A stretch of 64,000 nucleotides of DNA from Anthracocystis setariae (taxonomy: Eukaryota > Basidiomycota > Ustilaginomycetes > Ustilaginales > Ustilaginaceae): NCBI GenBank assembly GCA_928724745.1, contig CAKMXJ010000039.1, positions 124,001 to 188,000 on the forward strand, read 5' to 3'. Below are positions 20,074 through 32,400 of this stretch, one piece after another (within the stretch, counting starts at the first letter, position 1; each line of letters opens with the position of its first letter). The position numbers and the translations under genes are program-made. The notes under the pieces are model-generated. The model did no database searches, was not told the DNA's origin, and was given only the letters and a program-made list of their open reading frames with translations.

Positions 20074-22332
20074 ATGGCTGCACCCACGCCCACCTGGGGT
20101 CAGATTCACAACGAGACCAACGAGATCTCGGAACAACACACACCACACTATCAGCAACAGCACGGCTTGCAAGCGTACTCTGCTTCGTCGGACGATGAAA
20201 AAAAGTCGCCCGTATCTTCGCAGGTTGGACTTGACCTGCAGGTACCCGTGACCGAGTACTATGATTCCGAGAAAAAGGCTGTCACCGCCGACGAGGACTT
20301 TGTTGCCGAGGATCCTCATTCGGGCAAGCAGTTTGATCTCAAGTACTTCCCTGAAGAGACTTCGCAGCTCACCATCCGTTCGCTCGTCATCGGTACCGCA
20401 CTCGGATGCGTCATCGCTGCTTCCAACGTCTACCTTGGTCTAAAGACCGGTTTCACTTTTGGTGCCTCGCTCTTCGGCGCCATCCTCGGCTACTCGATCA
20501 TCAAGCTGATGCAAAAAGTGCTTCCCGACAAATTTGGCGGTAGCTTCTTTGGGCCTAGGGAGAATTGCACTGTCCAGACCGCTGCTACCTCGGCTGGTTC
20601 GTTGACTGGAATGTTTGTAGCTGCCGTACCCGCCATGTACCAGCTCAACCTGCTGCACGACCCGCTCAAGGACTTTGGGCGTCTGCTGACGTTCTCGGCG
20701 GTCTCGGCTTACTACGGTGTGTTCTTCGCAATCCCCTTGAGGAAGTTCTACATCCTCAAGCAGAGGCTCGTCTTTCCGTCACCCACCGCCACCGCCTACA
20801 CTGTGCGTTCGCTTCACGCTCCCGGCGGAGAGCTGAGCGCCAAGAAGCAATCGCGCGCGCTCCTCTACTCGTTCGTCGGTGCGTTCGTGTTCGTCGTCGT
20901 CAACCAGTACGCACCGGGCATCCTGATGGACTGGCACATCTTCTACTGGCTGTACAAGTGGGGTTGGAAGCACGCCCTCGTGGTTGACAATTGGGGTTGG
21001 ATCATCGAATGGACTCCCGCTTTCCTGGGTGCTGGCATGCTTTCCGGTATGAACGCGTCGTTCTCGTTCCTTGGAGGGTCGTTCCTCATGTGGGCCATGA
21101 TTGGGCCGGCCATCATCGCCACCGGTCAAGCCACCGGTCGTCACACCGGTCTCTCCGTCGAACCCAACGAGCCACTCCGATGGAATTACTACTCGATGGG
21201 CTTCAACCCGCTCAAGCAGCCGCTACATGCAGCGTCGCCGCGTTACTGGGGTTTGTGGCCGGGTGTGTTGATGATGTTTGCCTATTCGTTTGCCGAGCTC
21301 GCCATGAACGGGCCCACGTTGTACAGGGGGGTTAGGGCCGGCGTTATGGAGGCGTACTGCAAGATCGCACGTAAGCAGGCGCCAAGTTATGAGGATGCGA
21401 TCCCGGATCCTGTGGAGAAGAAGAATCAGGTGCCAGGGTGGGCTTGGGCGGGTGGATTGGTGCTGTCGATCATCTTCACGTGTCTCGTGTGCACGCTGCA
21501 GTTCCACATGAACCTCGGCAATGTGTTGCTCGCCATCATCCTGGCGTTTATCTTCTCGTTCGTCGGTGTGCAGGCGTCCGGTGCTACGGATACCAACCCG
21601 CTCGGCACCATCGCCAAGGCATCGCAGCTCGTCGTCGGTGGTGCTCTGCGTGGTCAAGGCAAGACCGGTCCCACGGCCATGCTGGAGAACCTGATCGCCG
21701 GCTCGATCGCCTCGTCCGCCGCCGCGCATTCGGTCGACATGGTCGGCGATCTCAAGACCGGTCACCTCCTTCGTGCTAAACCGATCACTCAGTTCTGGGC
21801 GCAGATCTTCGGCTCGTTCTTCTCGATCTTCGTCTCGACCGGTTTGTTCGTGCTGTTCACCAAGGCGTACCCATGCATCATCGATGCCAGTGCCGAAACA
21901 TGTCCCTTCGCAGCCCCCTCGGTATCCGCCTGGAAAGCGGTCGCCACCGCCGTGATCGCTCCCAAGCTCCCCGTTAGTCTGTCGTCCGGAATGACCGCGA
22001 TCGGGTTCGCCATCATCGCCATCGCCACCGTCGTGGCCAAGTACACCATCATCCCCGACAAGTACCACGTCTACGTGCCTAACTGGAACGCCATCGGTCT
22101 CGGCTTTGTCGTACCGCAGACGTACTATCCGATCGCCATGTGCATGGGTGCTACCGCGAGTCTCGTGTGGAAAAACAAGAGACCTCAGTCGTTCGATTTG
22201 CTCGCGTACGCTATCGCTGCCGGTCTGATCGCAGGTGAAGGTATGGCCGGTGTCTTCAATGCGATCCTGACCATCGTAGGCGTAGACGGAGGTATCTACG
22301 GCACTCAGGTCGCCATCCCTCCTTGGCCTTAA
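20074..22332 (+). CDS. OPT-family oligopeptide/metal-chelate transporter
   Basis: This 752-residue polytopic membrane protein belongs to the oligopeptide transporter superfamily (peptides or metal-chelate complexes, proton-coupled). A soluble N-terminus of about 100 residues is followed by the first span with LTIRSLVIGTALGCVIAASN and the family motif NVYLGLKTGFTFG. Later landmarks are FGPRENCTVQTAA, the conserved loop NPLGTIAKASQL (about 508) and DLKTGHL (about 560). Hydrophobic segments are spread to the end, consistent with the 14-16 spans usual for OPT proteins. The order of motifs fits the YSL-like/general fungal branch more than the classical tetrapeptide carriers. The substrate is unknown. 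A long pyrimidine-rich leader precedes the ATG. A second OPT gene lies at the right edge of the window. Confidence 0.93.
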   Translation: MAAPTPTWGQIHNETNEISEQHTPHYQQQHGLQAYSASSDDEKKSPVSSQVGLDLQVPVTEYYDSEKKAVTADEDFVAEDPHSGKQFDLKYFPEETSQLTIRSLVIGTALGCVIAASNVYLGLKTGFTFGASLFGAILGYSIIKLMQKVLPDKFGGSFFGPRENCTVQTAATSAGSLTGMFVAAVPAMYQLNLLHDPLKDFGRLLTFSAVSAYYGVFFAIPLRKFYILKQRLVFPSPTATAYTVRSLHAPGGELSAKKQSRALLYSFVGAFVFVVVNQYAPGILMDWHIFYWLYKWGWKHALVVDNWGWIIEWTPAFLGAGMLSGMNASFSFLGGSFLMWAMIGPAIIATGQATGRHTGLSVEPNEPLRWNYYSMGFNPLKQPLHAASPRYWGLWPGVLMMFAYSFAELAMNGPTLYRGVRAGVMEAYCKIARKQAPSYEDAIPDPVEKKNQVPGWAWAGGLVLSIIFTCLVCTLQFHMNLGNVLLAIILAFIFSFVGVQASGATDTNPLGTIAKASQLVVGGALRGQGKTGPTAMLENLIAGSIASSAAAHSVDMVGDLKTGHLLRAKPITQFWAQIFGSFFSIFVSTGLFVLFTKAYPCIIDASAETCPFAAPSVSAWKAVATAVIAPKLPVSLSSGMTAIGFAIIAIATVVAKYTIIPDKYHVYVPNWNAIGLGFVVPQTYYPIAMCMGATASLVWKNKRPQSFDLLAYAIAAGLIAGEGMAGVFNAILTIVGVDGGIYGTQVAIPPWP

Positions 22333-22398
22333 AACCCACAAACCCCCGCTTGGCATTTCGTTAAAAAGATGCATAGTTACTGTCAGTTATGGGCATTC

Positions 22399-22473
22399 TT
22401 TTTTTTTTTTTTTTGTATTGCTGCATCTTTCCATGCTGATGGATGAATTCTTTATCATACCCCCCCCCCCCCC
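22399..22473. repeat. T16 and C14 homopolymers after OPT gene
   Basis: Sixteen Ts (22399-22414) and fourteen Cs (22460-22473) lie in the 230-bp convergent spacer between the OPT and alcohol dehydrogenase genes. The spacer otherwise holds only the two 3' ends. Confidence 0.8.
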
Positions 22474-22564
22474 GGTCTTCCAATATCGTCTTGAGTGACT
22501 GACGTCTGTGAACATCCACATTCCACACCCGCTCTACATCCCATCTCAACCTCCGTAAATACGC

Positions 22565-23704
22565 TTACTTGAGCTCGGCATTCACTCTAACGACCATCTT
22601 TCCGTGATGGCCTGGCATTGCATAATCTTTCATCATCTGCTCCACCTCTTCCAACTGATACCTATTCGTCTTGACCTGGATCGCATGCTCTGCGACCAAC
22701 TCGCACATCTCGTTCGTTGTGGCCGTATCACCCAACAAACTCCCCCTCACGGTGATATCTCTAAAAATCAGATCATTATACTGAACCGGAATCGACTCGT
22801 TCGGTTGACCTACGACCATAAACACGCCATGATTCTTTGTTATCGCCAAGCCGAACTCGTACGCGGCGATCACATCGGTTGCCATGATCACCGCATCTGC
22901 CTTCTCCCCGTCCAACTCGTCCCTGACGAGCTTATCGATCGCGTCGGCGGTGGTGATGGTGGCTGAATTGATGGCTTTATCGGGAGGGTAGGGGAGCGAG
23001 GCACACATGGTTAGCGGGGCATCGCGCGCGTCGAAGAGCCAAACGTTGTAGCCTAAACACTTTGCGAATTGGACGCCGAGATGTCCTAGTGCGCCGGCAC
23101 CGATGATGGCGATCGTTTTCCCGCGTGCAAGCGCGCATTTCGAGATGGCGGTGTAGATCGTCGCACCAGCACAGAAGAGCGGAGCCGCACGATCGAAATC
23201 GAGAGAGTCAGGGAGGACGACGCAGGAGCGGTAGTCGGCTCGCATGTACTCGGCAAACGCACCGTCGGCGGTTACACCCACCATGTCCTGGTCCGCACAG
23301 TACTTGGGGGTTCCGCGCTGGCATTCGGCGCATCGGCCGCAGGGGTTGCTGAACGTGATGCAGCCCACGCGATCGCCGAGTTTGAGCGGCGGGTGGTGAG
23401 CAAGGTTGCCAGCGGGCGACGTGGCAGCGTTGGTGCCGAGCGCGACGACGATGCCGGTGGGTTCGTGCGAGGGGATGAGCGGGAGTGGGTTGTGCGATTT
23501 CGAAGCAAAGTCGCCCCGAGCTACCATCATCTCGGTGTGACAGTAGCCCGCAGTGGCGATGCGGATGAGCACGTCGTTGGCACCGACGGAAGGGACGCGA
23601 ACCGAGTCGGAGAGCACGTAGGGCGGGTCGGCATTGAAGGTTTCGATCCGCAACGCCTTCATGTGTGTCGGTAGGTCGGGAACGGAGGTGCTCGAGTCCG
23701 ACAT
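22565..23704 (-). CDS. Zinc-dependent alcohol dehydrogenase
   Basis: This 379-residue medium-chain dehydrogenase interconverts alcohols and aldehydes with NAD(P). Catalytic-zinc ligands are in GYCHTE and in the SHEPTG segment; the four structural-zinc cysteines lie in NPCGRCAECQRGTPKYC. The cofactor-binding Rossmann motif GAGALGHLGVQFAK follows, and the family's usual length is matched. The start at 23704 (MSDSSTSV) is the first in-frame ATG. No targeting signal is visible. The layout is that of the fungal ADH1 type. The gene diverges from DPB2 across 535 bp; the two functions are unrelated, so this is probably only proximity. Confidence 0.93.
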   Translation of the reverse strand: MSDSSTSVPDLPTHMKALRIETFNADPPYVLSDSVRVPSVGANDVLIRIATAGYCHTEMMVARGDFASKSHNPLPLIPSHEPTGIVVALGTNAATSPAGNLAHHPPLKLGDRVGCITFSNPCGRCAECQRGTPKYCADQDMVGVTADGAFAEYMRADYRSCVVLPDSLDFDRAAPLFCAGATIYTAISKCALARGKTIAIIGAGALGHLGVQFAKCLGYNVWLFDARDAPLTMCASLPYPPDKAINSATITTADAIDKLVRDELDGEKADAVIMATDVIAAYEFGLAITKNHGVFMVVGQPNESIPVQYNDLIFRDITVRGSLLGDTATTNEMCELVAEHAIQVKTNRYQLEEVEQMMKDYAMPGHHGKMVVRVNAELK

Positions 23705-24239
23705 CTTGAGCGTCTTGTAGGTGTTGGCGACGGTGATAAAGGTTTTGGCTGTGCGAGGTTGGGAGGATGGTAGTGAAGATAGGAACGCGGCTATACAGAT
23801 GTAATCTACTCTAGATTGAGACGGTTTCTCCAACGAAGGTCAAGGTTGGGAGCCATGACGCTGTTCCCATTGTAGCTCGAGGCGTGACCTCCCAAGTGCC
23901 AAAGAGCCGATGTCGTCGGACACACAGACACACACAAGGCTGCACGTTTGGTGACCGTTAGCGACGTTGTTCGGCCTCCACATGGGAGTGTGTGCGTTTA
24001 TTTTTGGTTCAGTATCTGCCCGATGATGGAATGGAACCCGATTGATTTGTGAGATCAATTTTGCGATTAAGCGCAGTCGCGTAAATTGACGTGCGCACCC
24101 AACCGAGGCGCGTGGCGCGGTCTTTGGAATGTTTTTGGCAAAGACCAACACTTGTCCTCCTCCCTCTCATCCCACTTCTCGGCCAGAGGTCCTTCATCTT
24201 CCTCATCCTCGTACCACCATCGACAAGCGACCGCCAACC
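23705..24239. promoter_or_regulatory. Divergent promoter region ADH/DPB2
   Basis: The 535-bp spacer must hold both promoters. An upstream ATG at 24129 is in frame with DPB2, but the 37 residues it would add are Pro/His/Ser-rich and unlike the family N-terminus. No recognised regulatory site could be assigned. Confidence 0.5.
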
Positions 24240-26040
24240 ATGCCGAAGTCCACGATCGTGCCTCCACCAGAATTGCGAAGGACAATCCTTCGAGTGTTCA
24301 CCACCAAACACTCGCTGCAGCTGCACTCGTCTGCGATCGACTTTATCACTTCCACGCTTGCCTCCCATGGACTGCTCGACCAACCGCTTGAATGGGAAGA
24401 AGCGATCGATGCGCTCGCCCAAGGCGTCGTCGATGGACATTCGTCCCATGTCGATCATCACGCGCCCTCCACATCCAGAGTAGGCATCTCGGCTCGTCAG
24501 GCAGTTCAGACCGAGTCAGACGTCGTCACGGCAGCGGCGCTTGAAAAGGTCTACTCGCGTCTCGTCGTGGCCGACTCGGCGATGCACGCTTCGCACAACG
24601 GCGCAATCGCCTCTTCGACATCGGCTGCCGGCTCGAATCGACATGCACACGAGCTCACAGACGGCGAACTGCCGGACCCGCACCGCTACTTTGGCATCCA
24701 CTCGGCCTTCTCGCAGCCCAAACTCGTCTTTGATCCCATCCGCAAAGTGTTCGAGCCCGCCTCGCTAGCTTCGACGGTATTGCCGACGGCGTCGTCGCGC
24801 TCGCACTTCCCGCGCCAACGGTATCATATTTTGAAAAGCGTGATTTCCAGGAACGAAAACTTCTGTCCGCCACTAGCCATCACCACGGGGGCAGCCTCCG
24901 GACCTAAGATGGAACCGGATGGGTTTATGAAGCTGACATCGACCAAGAACCTGCTGGGGCGGCAGGGGCAGCGGTTTCTGCTGTTTGGTATGCTCAGTAC
25001 CTCGTCGGATGGACGGTATGAGTTGGAGGATGCGGATGGGACGGTAGGCTTGGACCTGCAGTATGCGATCCCTGGTGAAGGCATCTTTACGGAGGGCAGT
25101 CTGATCCTGGTTGAAGGCGAGTATACGGTGGAAGAACGGATTCGGGTGTTTGCGATCGGGCATCCACCCAGTGAGACTCGCGCGCAGGCGAGATCGATCC
25201 ATGCGCACACCGATTTCCTCGGACCGCCCCAACCACCCACGCTCACCAGCCGAACCACAGCGGCGGGCGCAGCGTGGAGGGGCGCGATCTCGGTCAAGGA
25301 CGAAAGCGCGCTGCAAATCCACGAACAGAACCACGCTGATCTATGCCTGGCCATCTTCTCCGACGTGCATGTGGACCATGCCAAATCCATGGCCGCACTC
25401 TCCACCGTGCTGCAGGGGTATGTGGATGCCGACTTCATCCCGTTCGCGCTGGTGCTGTGCGGCGATTTCGCAAGCCAACAGTATTCCGCCGCCGAGACGG
25501 TGGATAGGTATAAGGCCGGGTTTACCGCGCTCGGCGAGCTGCTCGCGTCGTTCCCGGTTATTGTGAGGAATAGTCATATCGTGCTGGTTCCCAGCGCCAA
25601 CGATCCGTTCGCGACTTCGCTCAGTCCGCGTCCTCCGCTCCCGCAGATTCTGGTGGAGGGGTTGTTGGGAAAACTCAAGGGTCTGCAGGGGACAGTGCAT
25701 TTGGCTTCGAATCCATGCCGCATCTCGTACTTCTCCCAGCAGATCGTCGTGTATAGGGATGACACCATGACGCGGATGTTGAGGAATACCGTGCGCATCA
25801 AGGACGACGAGATGGCGAGCGACCAGAGGGAGAGTGACGAAAGGGATTTGAAAAAGTTTCTCGTCTCCACCGTGTTGGATCAGGCGCATCTCGTGCCATT
25901 GGCTCAGAGGGTCAGGCCGGTCATGTGGGACCATGACCATGCGTTGAGTTTATATCCCATGCCCACGGCGGTAAGTATCGAAATCGAGCGCGACGACGTG
26001 CAAGCAGAAATTTACTGACCTTGGTTTTTCTTCTTCTTCT

Positions 26041-26099
<59 letters not shown>

Positions 26100-26352
26100 C
26101 AATGGTAGTTGGTGCTGGCGGATGCGTATGAGCGGTACGAGTTGACGTACGAGGGTTGTCATGTGGTGAATCCAGGGTCGTTTAGAAAGGGTGATGTGTT
26201 CGCTTGGTCCACATACTACCCTGCAACACGACGTACAGAACCAAGGTAAGTCTCCAACCCCCCACCCTCACCAACCAACAACAAAGCAACATGCACTAAC
26301 GCCCCTACACATCATACACGCACACACACACAGTGAACTTGCTCTAAACTAA
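24240..26352 (+). CDS. DPB2: DNA polymerase epsilon subunit B (Dpb2), three exons
   Basis: This is the essential non-catalytic B subunit of DNA polymerase epsilon, part of the leading-strand replisome. Exons are 24240-25970, 26109-26245 and 26334-26352; donors are GTAAGT in both introns and acceptors are TAG and CAG, with a CTAAC-type branch site in the second intron. The product has 628 residues. The N-terminal helical domain starts [13 protein letters not shown]. The OB part contains [13 protein letters not shown], and the inactive calcineurin-like phosphoesterase part shows [18 protein letters not shown] and LVPSANDPF. The end [20 protein letters not shown] matches the typical B-subunit C-terminus and is only obtained after splicing. 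The first intron carries a CTTT microsatellite. Confidence 0.93.
26042..26099 (+). repeat. (CTTT)n microsatellite inside DPB2 intron 1
   Basis: About fourteen CTTT units fill the polypyrimidine tract of the 138-bp intron, ending nine bases before the first base of exon 2. Confidence 0.92.
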
Positions 26353-26540
26353 GTTTCAAATCACACACTCTATCGGAATAAGAATAGAAATGGAGGATTC
26401 GATTGATGCAAGCAGAAAAGGCGGGCGGGCTAGGCGTGTGTGTAACTTGAATGTCCAGTGGCAAAGGAGGGGAAGATGGTCGAGATTGGGTATAAAAAAC
26501 GGAGGCGAATTAGGTCGGAAGGTGGAGGGGGAGGGGTTGT

Positions 26541-27792
26541 TTAGTGAAGACCTGCTGCGTCGGTGATGACGCTCAGACGGTGAGGAGTCATGTGAGGGTA
26601 CTCCCAGAACATGACACCGGCGTGCCAACCATTCTGAACACCAACATTGAGACAAGCGCCCAACACGGAAGGCCTAACAAACCCATTGTCAGCATCACTA
26701 GCAATCGCAGGCTTACCCACCACGATCTTGTCCAGCGGAACACCGGAGTACTTGTTGATCTCAAACACCGAAGTCAAAGGGAAGTCGTTGCCCGAGTTCC
26801 AAATCAGGTTGTCGCAGCTATCGTACGTGCTACCTTGGTTGTAGAACTGTGATTCCGAGCCAAACACAAAGTTTTTCAGGGTTAGTTTTTTGTTGGCGTC
26901 TCCTGCAATCAATACTGTGGCGGATGTAGGGGGAGGGGGGGGGACTTACTTGAACGTTGTACCAGTCGATGAGGTTTCCGACCTGGGCGTGGATCTTTGT
27001 GTAGCCCTCAGGGTACATCTGGGCGTTGAACCAGGGTGCCACTGGAGCGTGGGTGATCAGGTAATCGGGACTAGGCAGTTCGTTCCTCAAACTCCTCGTC
27101 AATGCAATCAGCCAATCTGCCGACTGACCATTGCCGAACAAATCCATCTCCTCATAATCCACATCCACACCATCCAGTCCATTGTCCTTGACGAACCTGG
27201 CGATCTCCTGACCCAACTGAGTCGGGTCCCGACCCATACTCTGCGGGGTATCGGTCGCACCAAACACGGACACCATCAGCTTCATGCCCGCACCGGCATA
27301 GCGCGACTTGAACCACGCCTTATCGCCTCTGCTCTTGGCGGCGAACTTGGCGGCGTTGTCAGCGACGCCGAACTTGACCGTCCAGAACGCCAGGTTGAAC
27401 ACGTTGAAGCCGGTGATGTTCCAGAACGGCGGCGCGCCGTACGATTGCGAACCGACGTCCTGGTCTCCGTACAGCACGAAGCGCGGCGCGGCAACGCTGT
27501 CGATGTCCGCAGTAGGGTAGCCCGAGTCGAGCATCTTGACGCCCGGGGTGGTCTTGATGATCTGTGCAGGCGAATGCGATTGGCCGAAGAGCGAGGTGAG
27601 ACTCGACCACACCGAGTGCGAGACGCGAGCAGGGATGCTGTCATCGTAGAACTCGGCAGAAGGGCCCTTGAGACCATTGAACCCGTTGTACAGGCTCTGC
27701 TGGTGAGGGAAGCCAGAGGCAGACGGGAGGTTGGCGATCGCAGCAGCTGCAGCAGCGACAGCGACGACGGGGGCAGAAGTTCCAACGCGCAT
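26541..27792 (-). CDS. Secreted GH18 glycoside hydrolase (chitinase-like), two exons
   Basis: Exons are 27792-26950 and 26846-26541, joined through a GTAAGT donor and a CAG acceptor in phase 0, giving 382 residues. Residues 1 to about 25 are an Ala-rich signal peptide. The catalytic motif DGVDVDYE (Glu214 as acid) is the GH18 active site. Further family landmarks are FNVFNLAFW, KLMVSVFG, ITHAPVAPWF, IDWYNVQFYNQG (formed across the splice junction) and GVMFWEYP. The layout matches single-domain basidiomycete GH18 enzymes of about 380 residues without a separate chitin-binding module. The likely substrate is chitin or chito-oligomers in cell wall remodelling; an endo-N-acetylglucosaminidase activity is a less likely alternative. 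It overlaps no other gene and converges on DPB2. Confidence 0.9.
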
Positions 27793-29453
27793 GTTGAATT
27801 GTTTGTTTAGGTTGGTGGTAGGCAACGAATGAGTTTGGTTTGGAAGGGTTTTGGGAGCAGGGGGAGGGCAAAGGGAAGGGGGAGGGAGTAGCGTTTCGAG
27901 TGGAGTGGAGTGGAGTGGACTGAGAGAGCAAGGCTCGGATGAGGAAAGGAAGAAAGAAGGATGGGTTTGGAAGCTCGTCTCGAATTGGACTTCTCTTATA
28001 GAAAGTTACGATGGCTTGAACCTACGTATAGCACAAGATGGCACTGGAGCCAAGGTTGGAAAGGACGAGGTTCGATGTGAACGATTCAACTTCTTGCCTG
28101 GTTAGACAGCTGAGCTCAATTCAGTTGGTTCGCTGTCGCTGAGTCAACGCTGTCTCGGTCATTCAGGCAATTGCAACGCCCTGAAAGCATGCCGGCACCC
28201 CCTGGAAGAACCTTACGTCTCGGAATGATTCAGACTCGTGCGCGCGAGGGTGAGAGAGTTAGAGTTGACCCCAACGCCATTGACGAGCGGCATCACGGCG
28301 ACATGGTTCAACTCCACTGCGCATCCTGACAGCCTGTCAATGGCTGTGCCGAGATCCAAACGAGAAAGAGGCGACCGATCAAGGCGAGGTTTGGCAGGTA
28401 GAACTTGTGTGCGGAGTGCGAACGGCGTTGGTCCGACTGGTCATCGCACAGTAGAGGATTGGCAAGTAAGGAGCACGAGTGGGGGAGGGTGGCATGCGGG
28501 GGATGTTGAATTGGAAGCATGGCTTGCCGCTCCGCCCGCTGAAAATGTAGATACCAAGCCATCGGGTCCACGACGCCGTGCCATGTTGAACTGCATCTTC
28601 CCGAGCGATCGAATGTCCTTCCCCTCCCCAAACAAGCCACAACCCACGCCTGATCCGCCTCCAACTCGAAGCAACGCACATGGCCTACGATCAGTCTTGA
28701 AATCACAAAGCACAGTATGCAATGTATGAGTAGCTTTAACCTCGATAGCGTGGACAAGTTGCATTTGGGTTGCGGGTGGCGGTGTCTTTGCACCGATGCT
28801 GACATTTGCGCTTACGGCGAATTTTTAGTTTCCGCCGACCGAGATGTTGAAATCAGGGTTCATCGACGCCATGCGACGCTTGGAAGTTGAACGACGGCGC
28901 CAACGTAAGGTCGCATTGCAGCGGTGTGTGACAAGGAACACAGCGGAGTAGCAAGAAAGCAAGACACCGGACGTTGTTCAACGCAGTGTAGATCTTGCAC
29001 CAGCCGAATTTGCATGGACCGCGTACCAAAAAATTTGCCGGCGCGGAGATGGAAATTTTTATCGCATCGTCAAAGCTTGCAACCTTTAGCGTGCAAGTGT
29101 AACTAAGTCTATATGCGCAACGAACCCACTCCAATCCCAAGCTTGAGTGCAGTGCCGTCTTGAGTCGATGCAGTGCGCCGAGTTCAAAGGGATAGCGCGG
29201 CGTATTTCGACGTTGGTTCGGCACGTTGGACTTGCCATATTTGGACGTGTGTTGATGGATCTTCCACGTTGCCTCCTGTCCATTATCGCCGAAAAAAAGC
29301 GCCACTCCAACCACATCGGGACGGATATTACCTTTTATCGGTGATTCTCCATCGGGCAATCCTCCGCCACCTCTCATCACAAGCTTTCACACACAATCGC
29401 ACAATCCAAGGAACTGTCAATGCACACTGATCTGTATAACTCTATTCTTAACG
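27793..29453. other. Gene-free stretch, about 1.7 kb
   Basis: No gene was recognised. It contains a short GGAGT pentamer run at about 27897-27918 just upstream of the GH18 gene. Several 60-175 codon open frames exist without motifs. The left part should be the GH18 promoter and the right end the 3' region of the Zn2Cys6 gene. Confidence 0.5.
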
Positions 29454-32400
29454 TTACTGACGAGCCTCGTTGATCGAATGGGCATCGTAACTCGACGACG
29501 ACAATCCAACCGTCAACGATGCATCCAACGCCGCTACTGATGCTGCGTCGAAAGGCAAAGCCGACTGGGTCTGACTGCCACCCGTATTGGCATGGAACTG
29601 CATGGTATGCGACGACATGTTCGCTGGATTGTACGCCTGCTGCTGCTGCTGCTGCTGCTGTTGACCGTGATGGGCAGGCGAAGCGAGCGATGCGGTGACA
29701 GCTGAGTTGGACAGATCCGAGCTGCTGGTATTGAACAGTCTTTGGAGCGAAGCTGCGCCCGCCGAAGCACTCTGCGCATATGCAGGCGATGCAAAGTGCG
29801 AAGACTGGTAAGCAGTTTCGTAACTTCTCGCCTGACTGCTGTACCCCTGGTCGGATTGAGCCGCAATGATCCCCCCCGTGGTGATTGTAAGCGGTAGCGA
29901 CGGCGTCGAGATCGAACTCGCCTGTGCATTACCGTAGCCATACGGCCCGCCTACGCCAAGACCCAGATCCAAATGTTCGGGTAGTGCCGCTGAGGACGGA
30001 ACCGAGAACATGGCTGGCGAGCCCGACGCTGGCGGAGAGATCGAGGTGAGCGCCGTATTCGACATGGCGCCTTGGGAAGTTGGAGTCCACGTCCCTCGTC
30101 CACCCTGGGTTGCAGGTGTGGCGGTGGCAGATACACCCAGCAGCGATGGAGGCCAGTGTGGTTCTCCCAAATTCGCCTCGACGCTCAAACTCGTTGTTTC
30201 GTCCGATCCAGACACATAGCCCGAATTCGTGCCGCCATTCCACTTCTGGCCCGTCAGGTAAGGAGACCATTGACCAGCGCCTCGATCCGAACCTGCCGAT
30301 TCCGACATACCGCCTGCACTTCGACTACCAACGCTGCCAAGCTCAATACGCACCAGAGACCCGCTCGAAGTGCGTCGTCGTTGCCTCCGATTCTCGCTGC
30401 TACGTTCCTGTGCGCCGTTACTGTCGCGTAGGCTTTGGTACGGCGCACCCATCGCATAGTCCTTTGCTGAACGTGCTCGCTTGGGACTCGTGCTGCCCTG
30501 AGACGGCACCAGCATCGCAGCATCACCCACAAGCGATCGAAGCGCATAGTCCAGTTGTCCAGTGATCTCACCAGCCGTCTGCACACGATTGCCGTCCGGA
30601 TAAAAATGCGGTTGCGCAAGTAGTCGGATGATTTCGCTCACGCGCTCTCGTGCCCGTTCCACCGTCGCCGTTCGTTGCTGTGCTGCGCTTGCGTCTTGGT
30701 CTCGCAGTAGCCAACGGGCAGCCGACAGACACGCCGAAGCCATGTACTGTGGGCTGAATCGTAACATCGACGTAGAGGTGCTGTCCGTCTCGAGCACCTT
30801 GTTGGTGAATGCTTCCAACACCTTGAATGCCATTTCCGTTGCTGCTATCGACCATCGCTCCTCGAGCTGTGAAGCGGGTGTGGCATCAAAGTTGTGGCCA
30901 TATCCACGCTCATGAGCGAACTGCGTACTTTGCTGGGACAGCGATCGATTTGCAACCGAATACAGCTGCATGGCCCTAGCGAACCGATACGCCAACAGCA
31001 AGAACCCAGCTTCGGCATTGCTGTATCGATCCATAGCGTAGCGAGCGACAAACTCTTCGCCGTACATGTTGAACCACGCCGCAACACTTTCTTGCTCCTG
31101 CAACTGCAGCGCATCGATCTGGCGGACGAGTTCGCTCTCGTCCATCCACATGGGTGCGTTGGCTTGTTGCTGGCTACTGGCCGATGGCATCGAGTCGACG
31201 AACCTGTTGAAGCTCCTCTGTGTCAACGCAAGGTCGAAGAGGTACGCGATGCGAGTGTCGTACGCAGACATGGTGGCGGCATTGCGCTGATACCACGATC
31301 TCACGTTGGGCAAATCGGCCGGTGCAATGGGCTCTGCCGTACGCTGATGCGCCGACGTGTTCTTGGCATCGCTACCGGCGCAGAGCACGAGCAGACACAG
31401 CTGAATCCACGTACGCTGCTGCATCCTCAAAATCGTACTCTGGTGTGCACTGTGAAGCAGATGGATCGGGATCGGCGGAGTGTATGGCTTTGTCGCCGAG
31501 CTCACCGCCACACCGGCCTCGAAGCAGAATGGCAATCCAAGCTCGTACGCATGCGCAGTCGCAGTTGTAAGCATCTTGGCCCTTGCTGCATCACCGGGGA
31601 TGGCCCAAACGGCCGACACGATGAGCGCCTGGATATGGTCGATGCTGCACAGATTGCTGGCGGATGCCAACTTGAGCACACCTGCTGCTGCTTGTTGGCA
31701 CTGTGGATGGAGGTCGGGGCGAAAGAAGCGACTGGTGATGTCGAGAATGGCGGAGAAGAGGATCGGACTTTGCTCTCGCGTATACTGTACGGTGTGGAGA
31801 CTTGCGTCTAGCAGCGCAACGATGGGGTTCAGCTGCGTCAAGAAGAGGTTGTACAGGTAGCAAGCGTCTGTCCAGCTGCAGCCGTTGATGCGCACCACGT
31901 CGTCATAGACACTTGAAGCCATGCTGGAAGAGGACTGCGTCGCAGCCATGCCGCCATACTCTTGGAAAGTGAAAGAGTTGGAGTAGGGACGTGATATGTC
32001 TAGTCCGGTTTCGGAAGGGATCATGGTTGCCAAGTCCACATTGAGCGGATAGCTGCTACATTTGAGAATGTGCTGACGTGCTCGACGGAGCATCTCAGAA
32101 GAGAAGACGACGTTGCGATTTTCGTCGGCAATGACTTTCTCTAGCTTCTTGCCACGGTGGTGTTCGCGGAACTCGCAGAACAGATCCAATCGATTGCAAC
32201 GAGCGCAGCGTGGATCGTTGGGGTTGCTCTTCCAGCACTTGACCTTGATGGCGCGGCACTTGAGACACGCGAGGTTCGAGCCTCGCTTGGCCGGCGTTGA
32301 AGCGCTAGCCACCGAACTGACCGAAGCGGAAGCATCAGTGCGACCTTGCTTGGTGTTGAGACGATGAGGATGCTGTTGCTGTTGCTGGTGCTGTTGCTGG

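Noticed and set aside
21223..22374. 383-codon open frame opposite the OPT transporter
   Set aside because: It is highly charged, motif-free and fully antisense to a conserved membrane protein gene.
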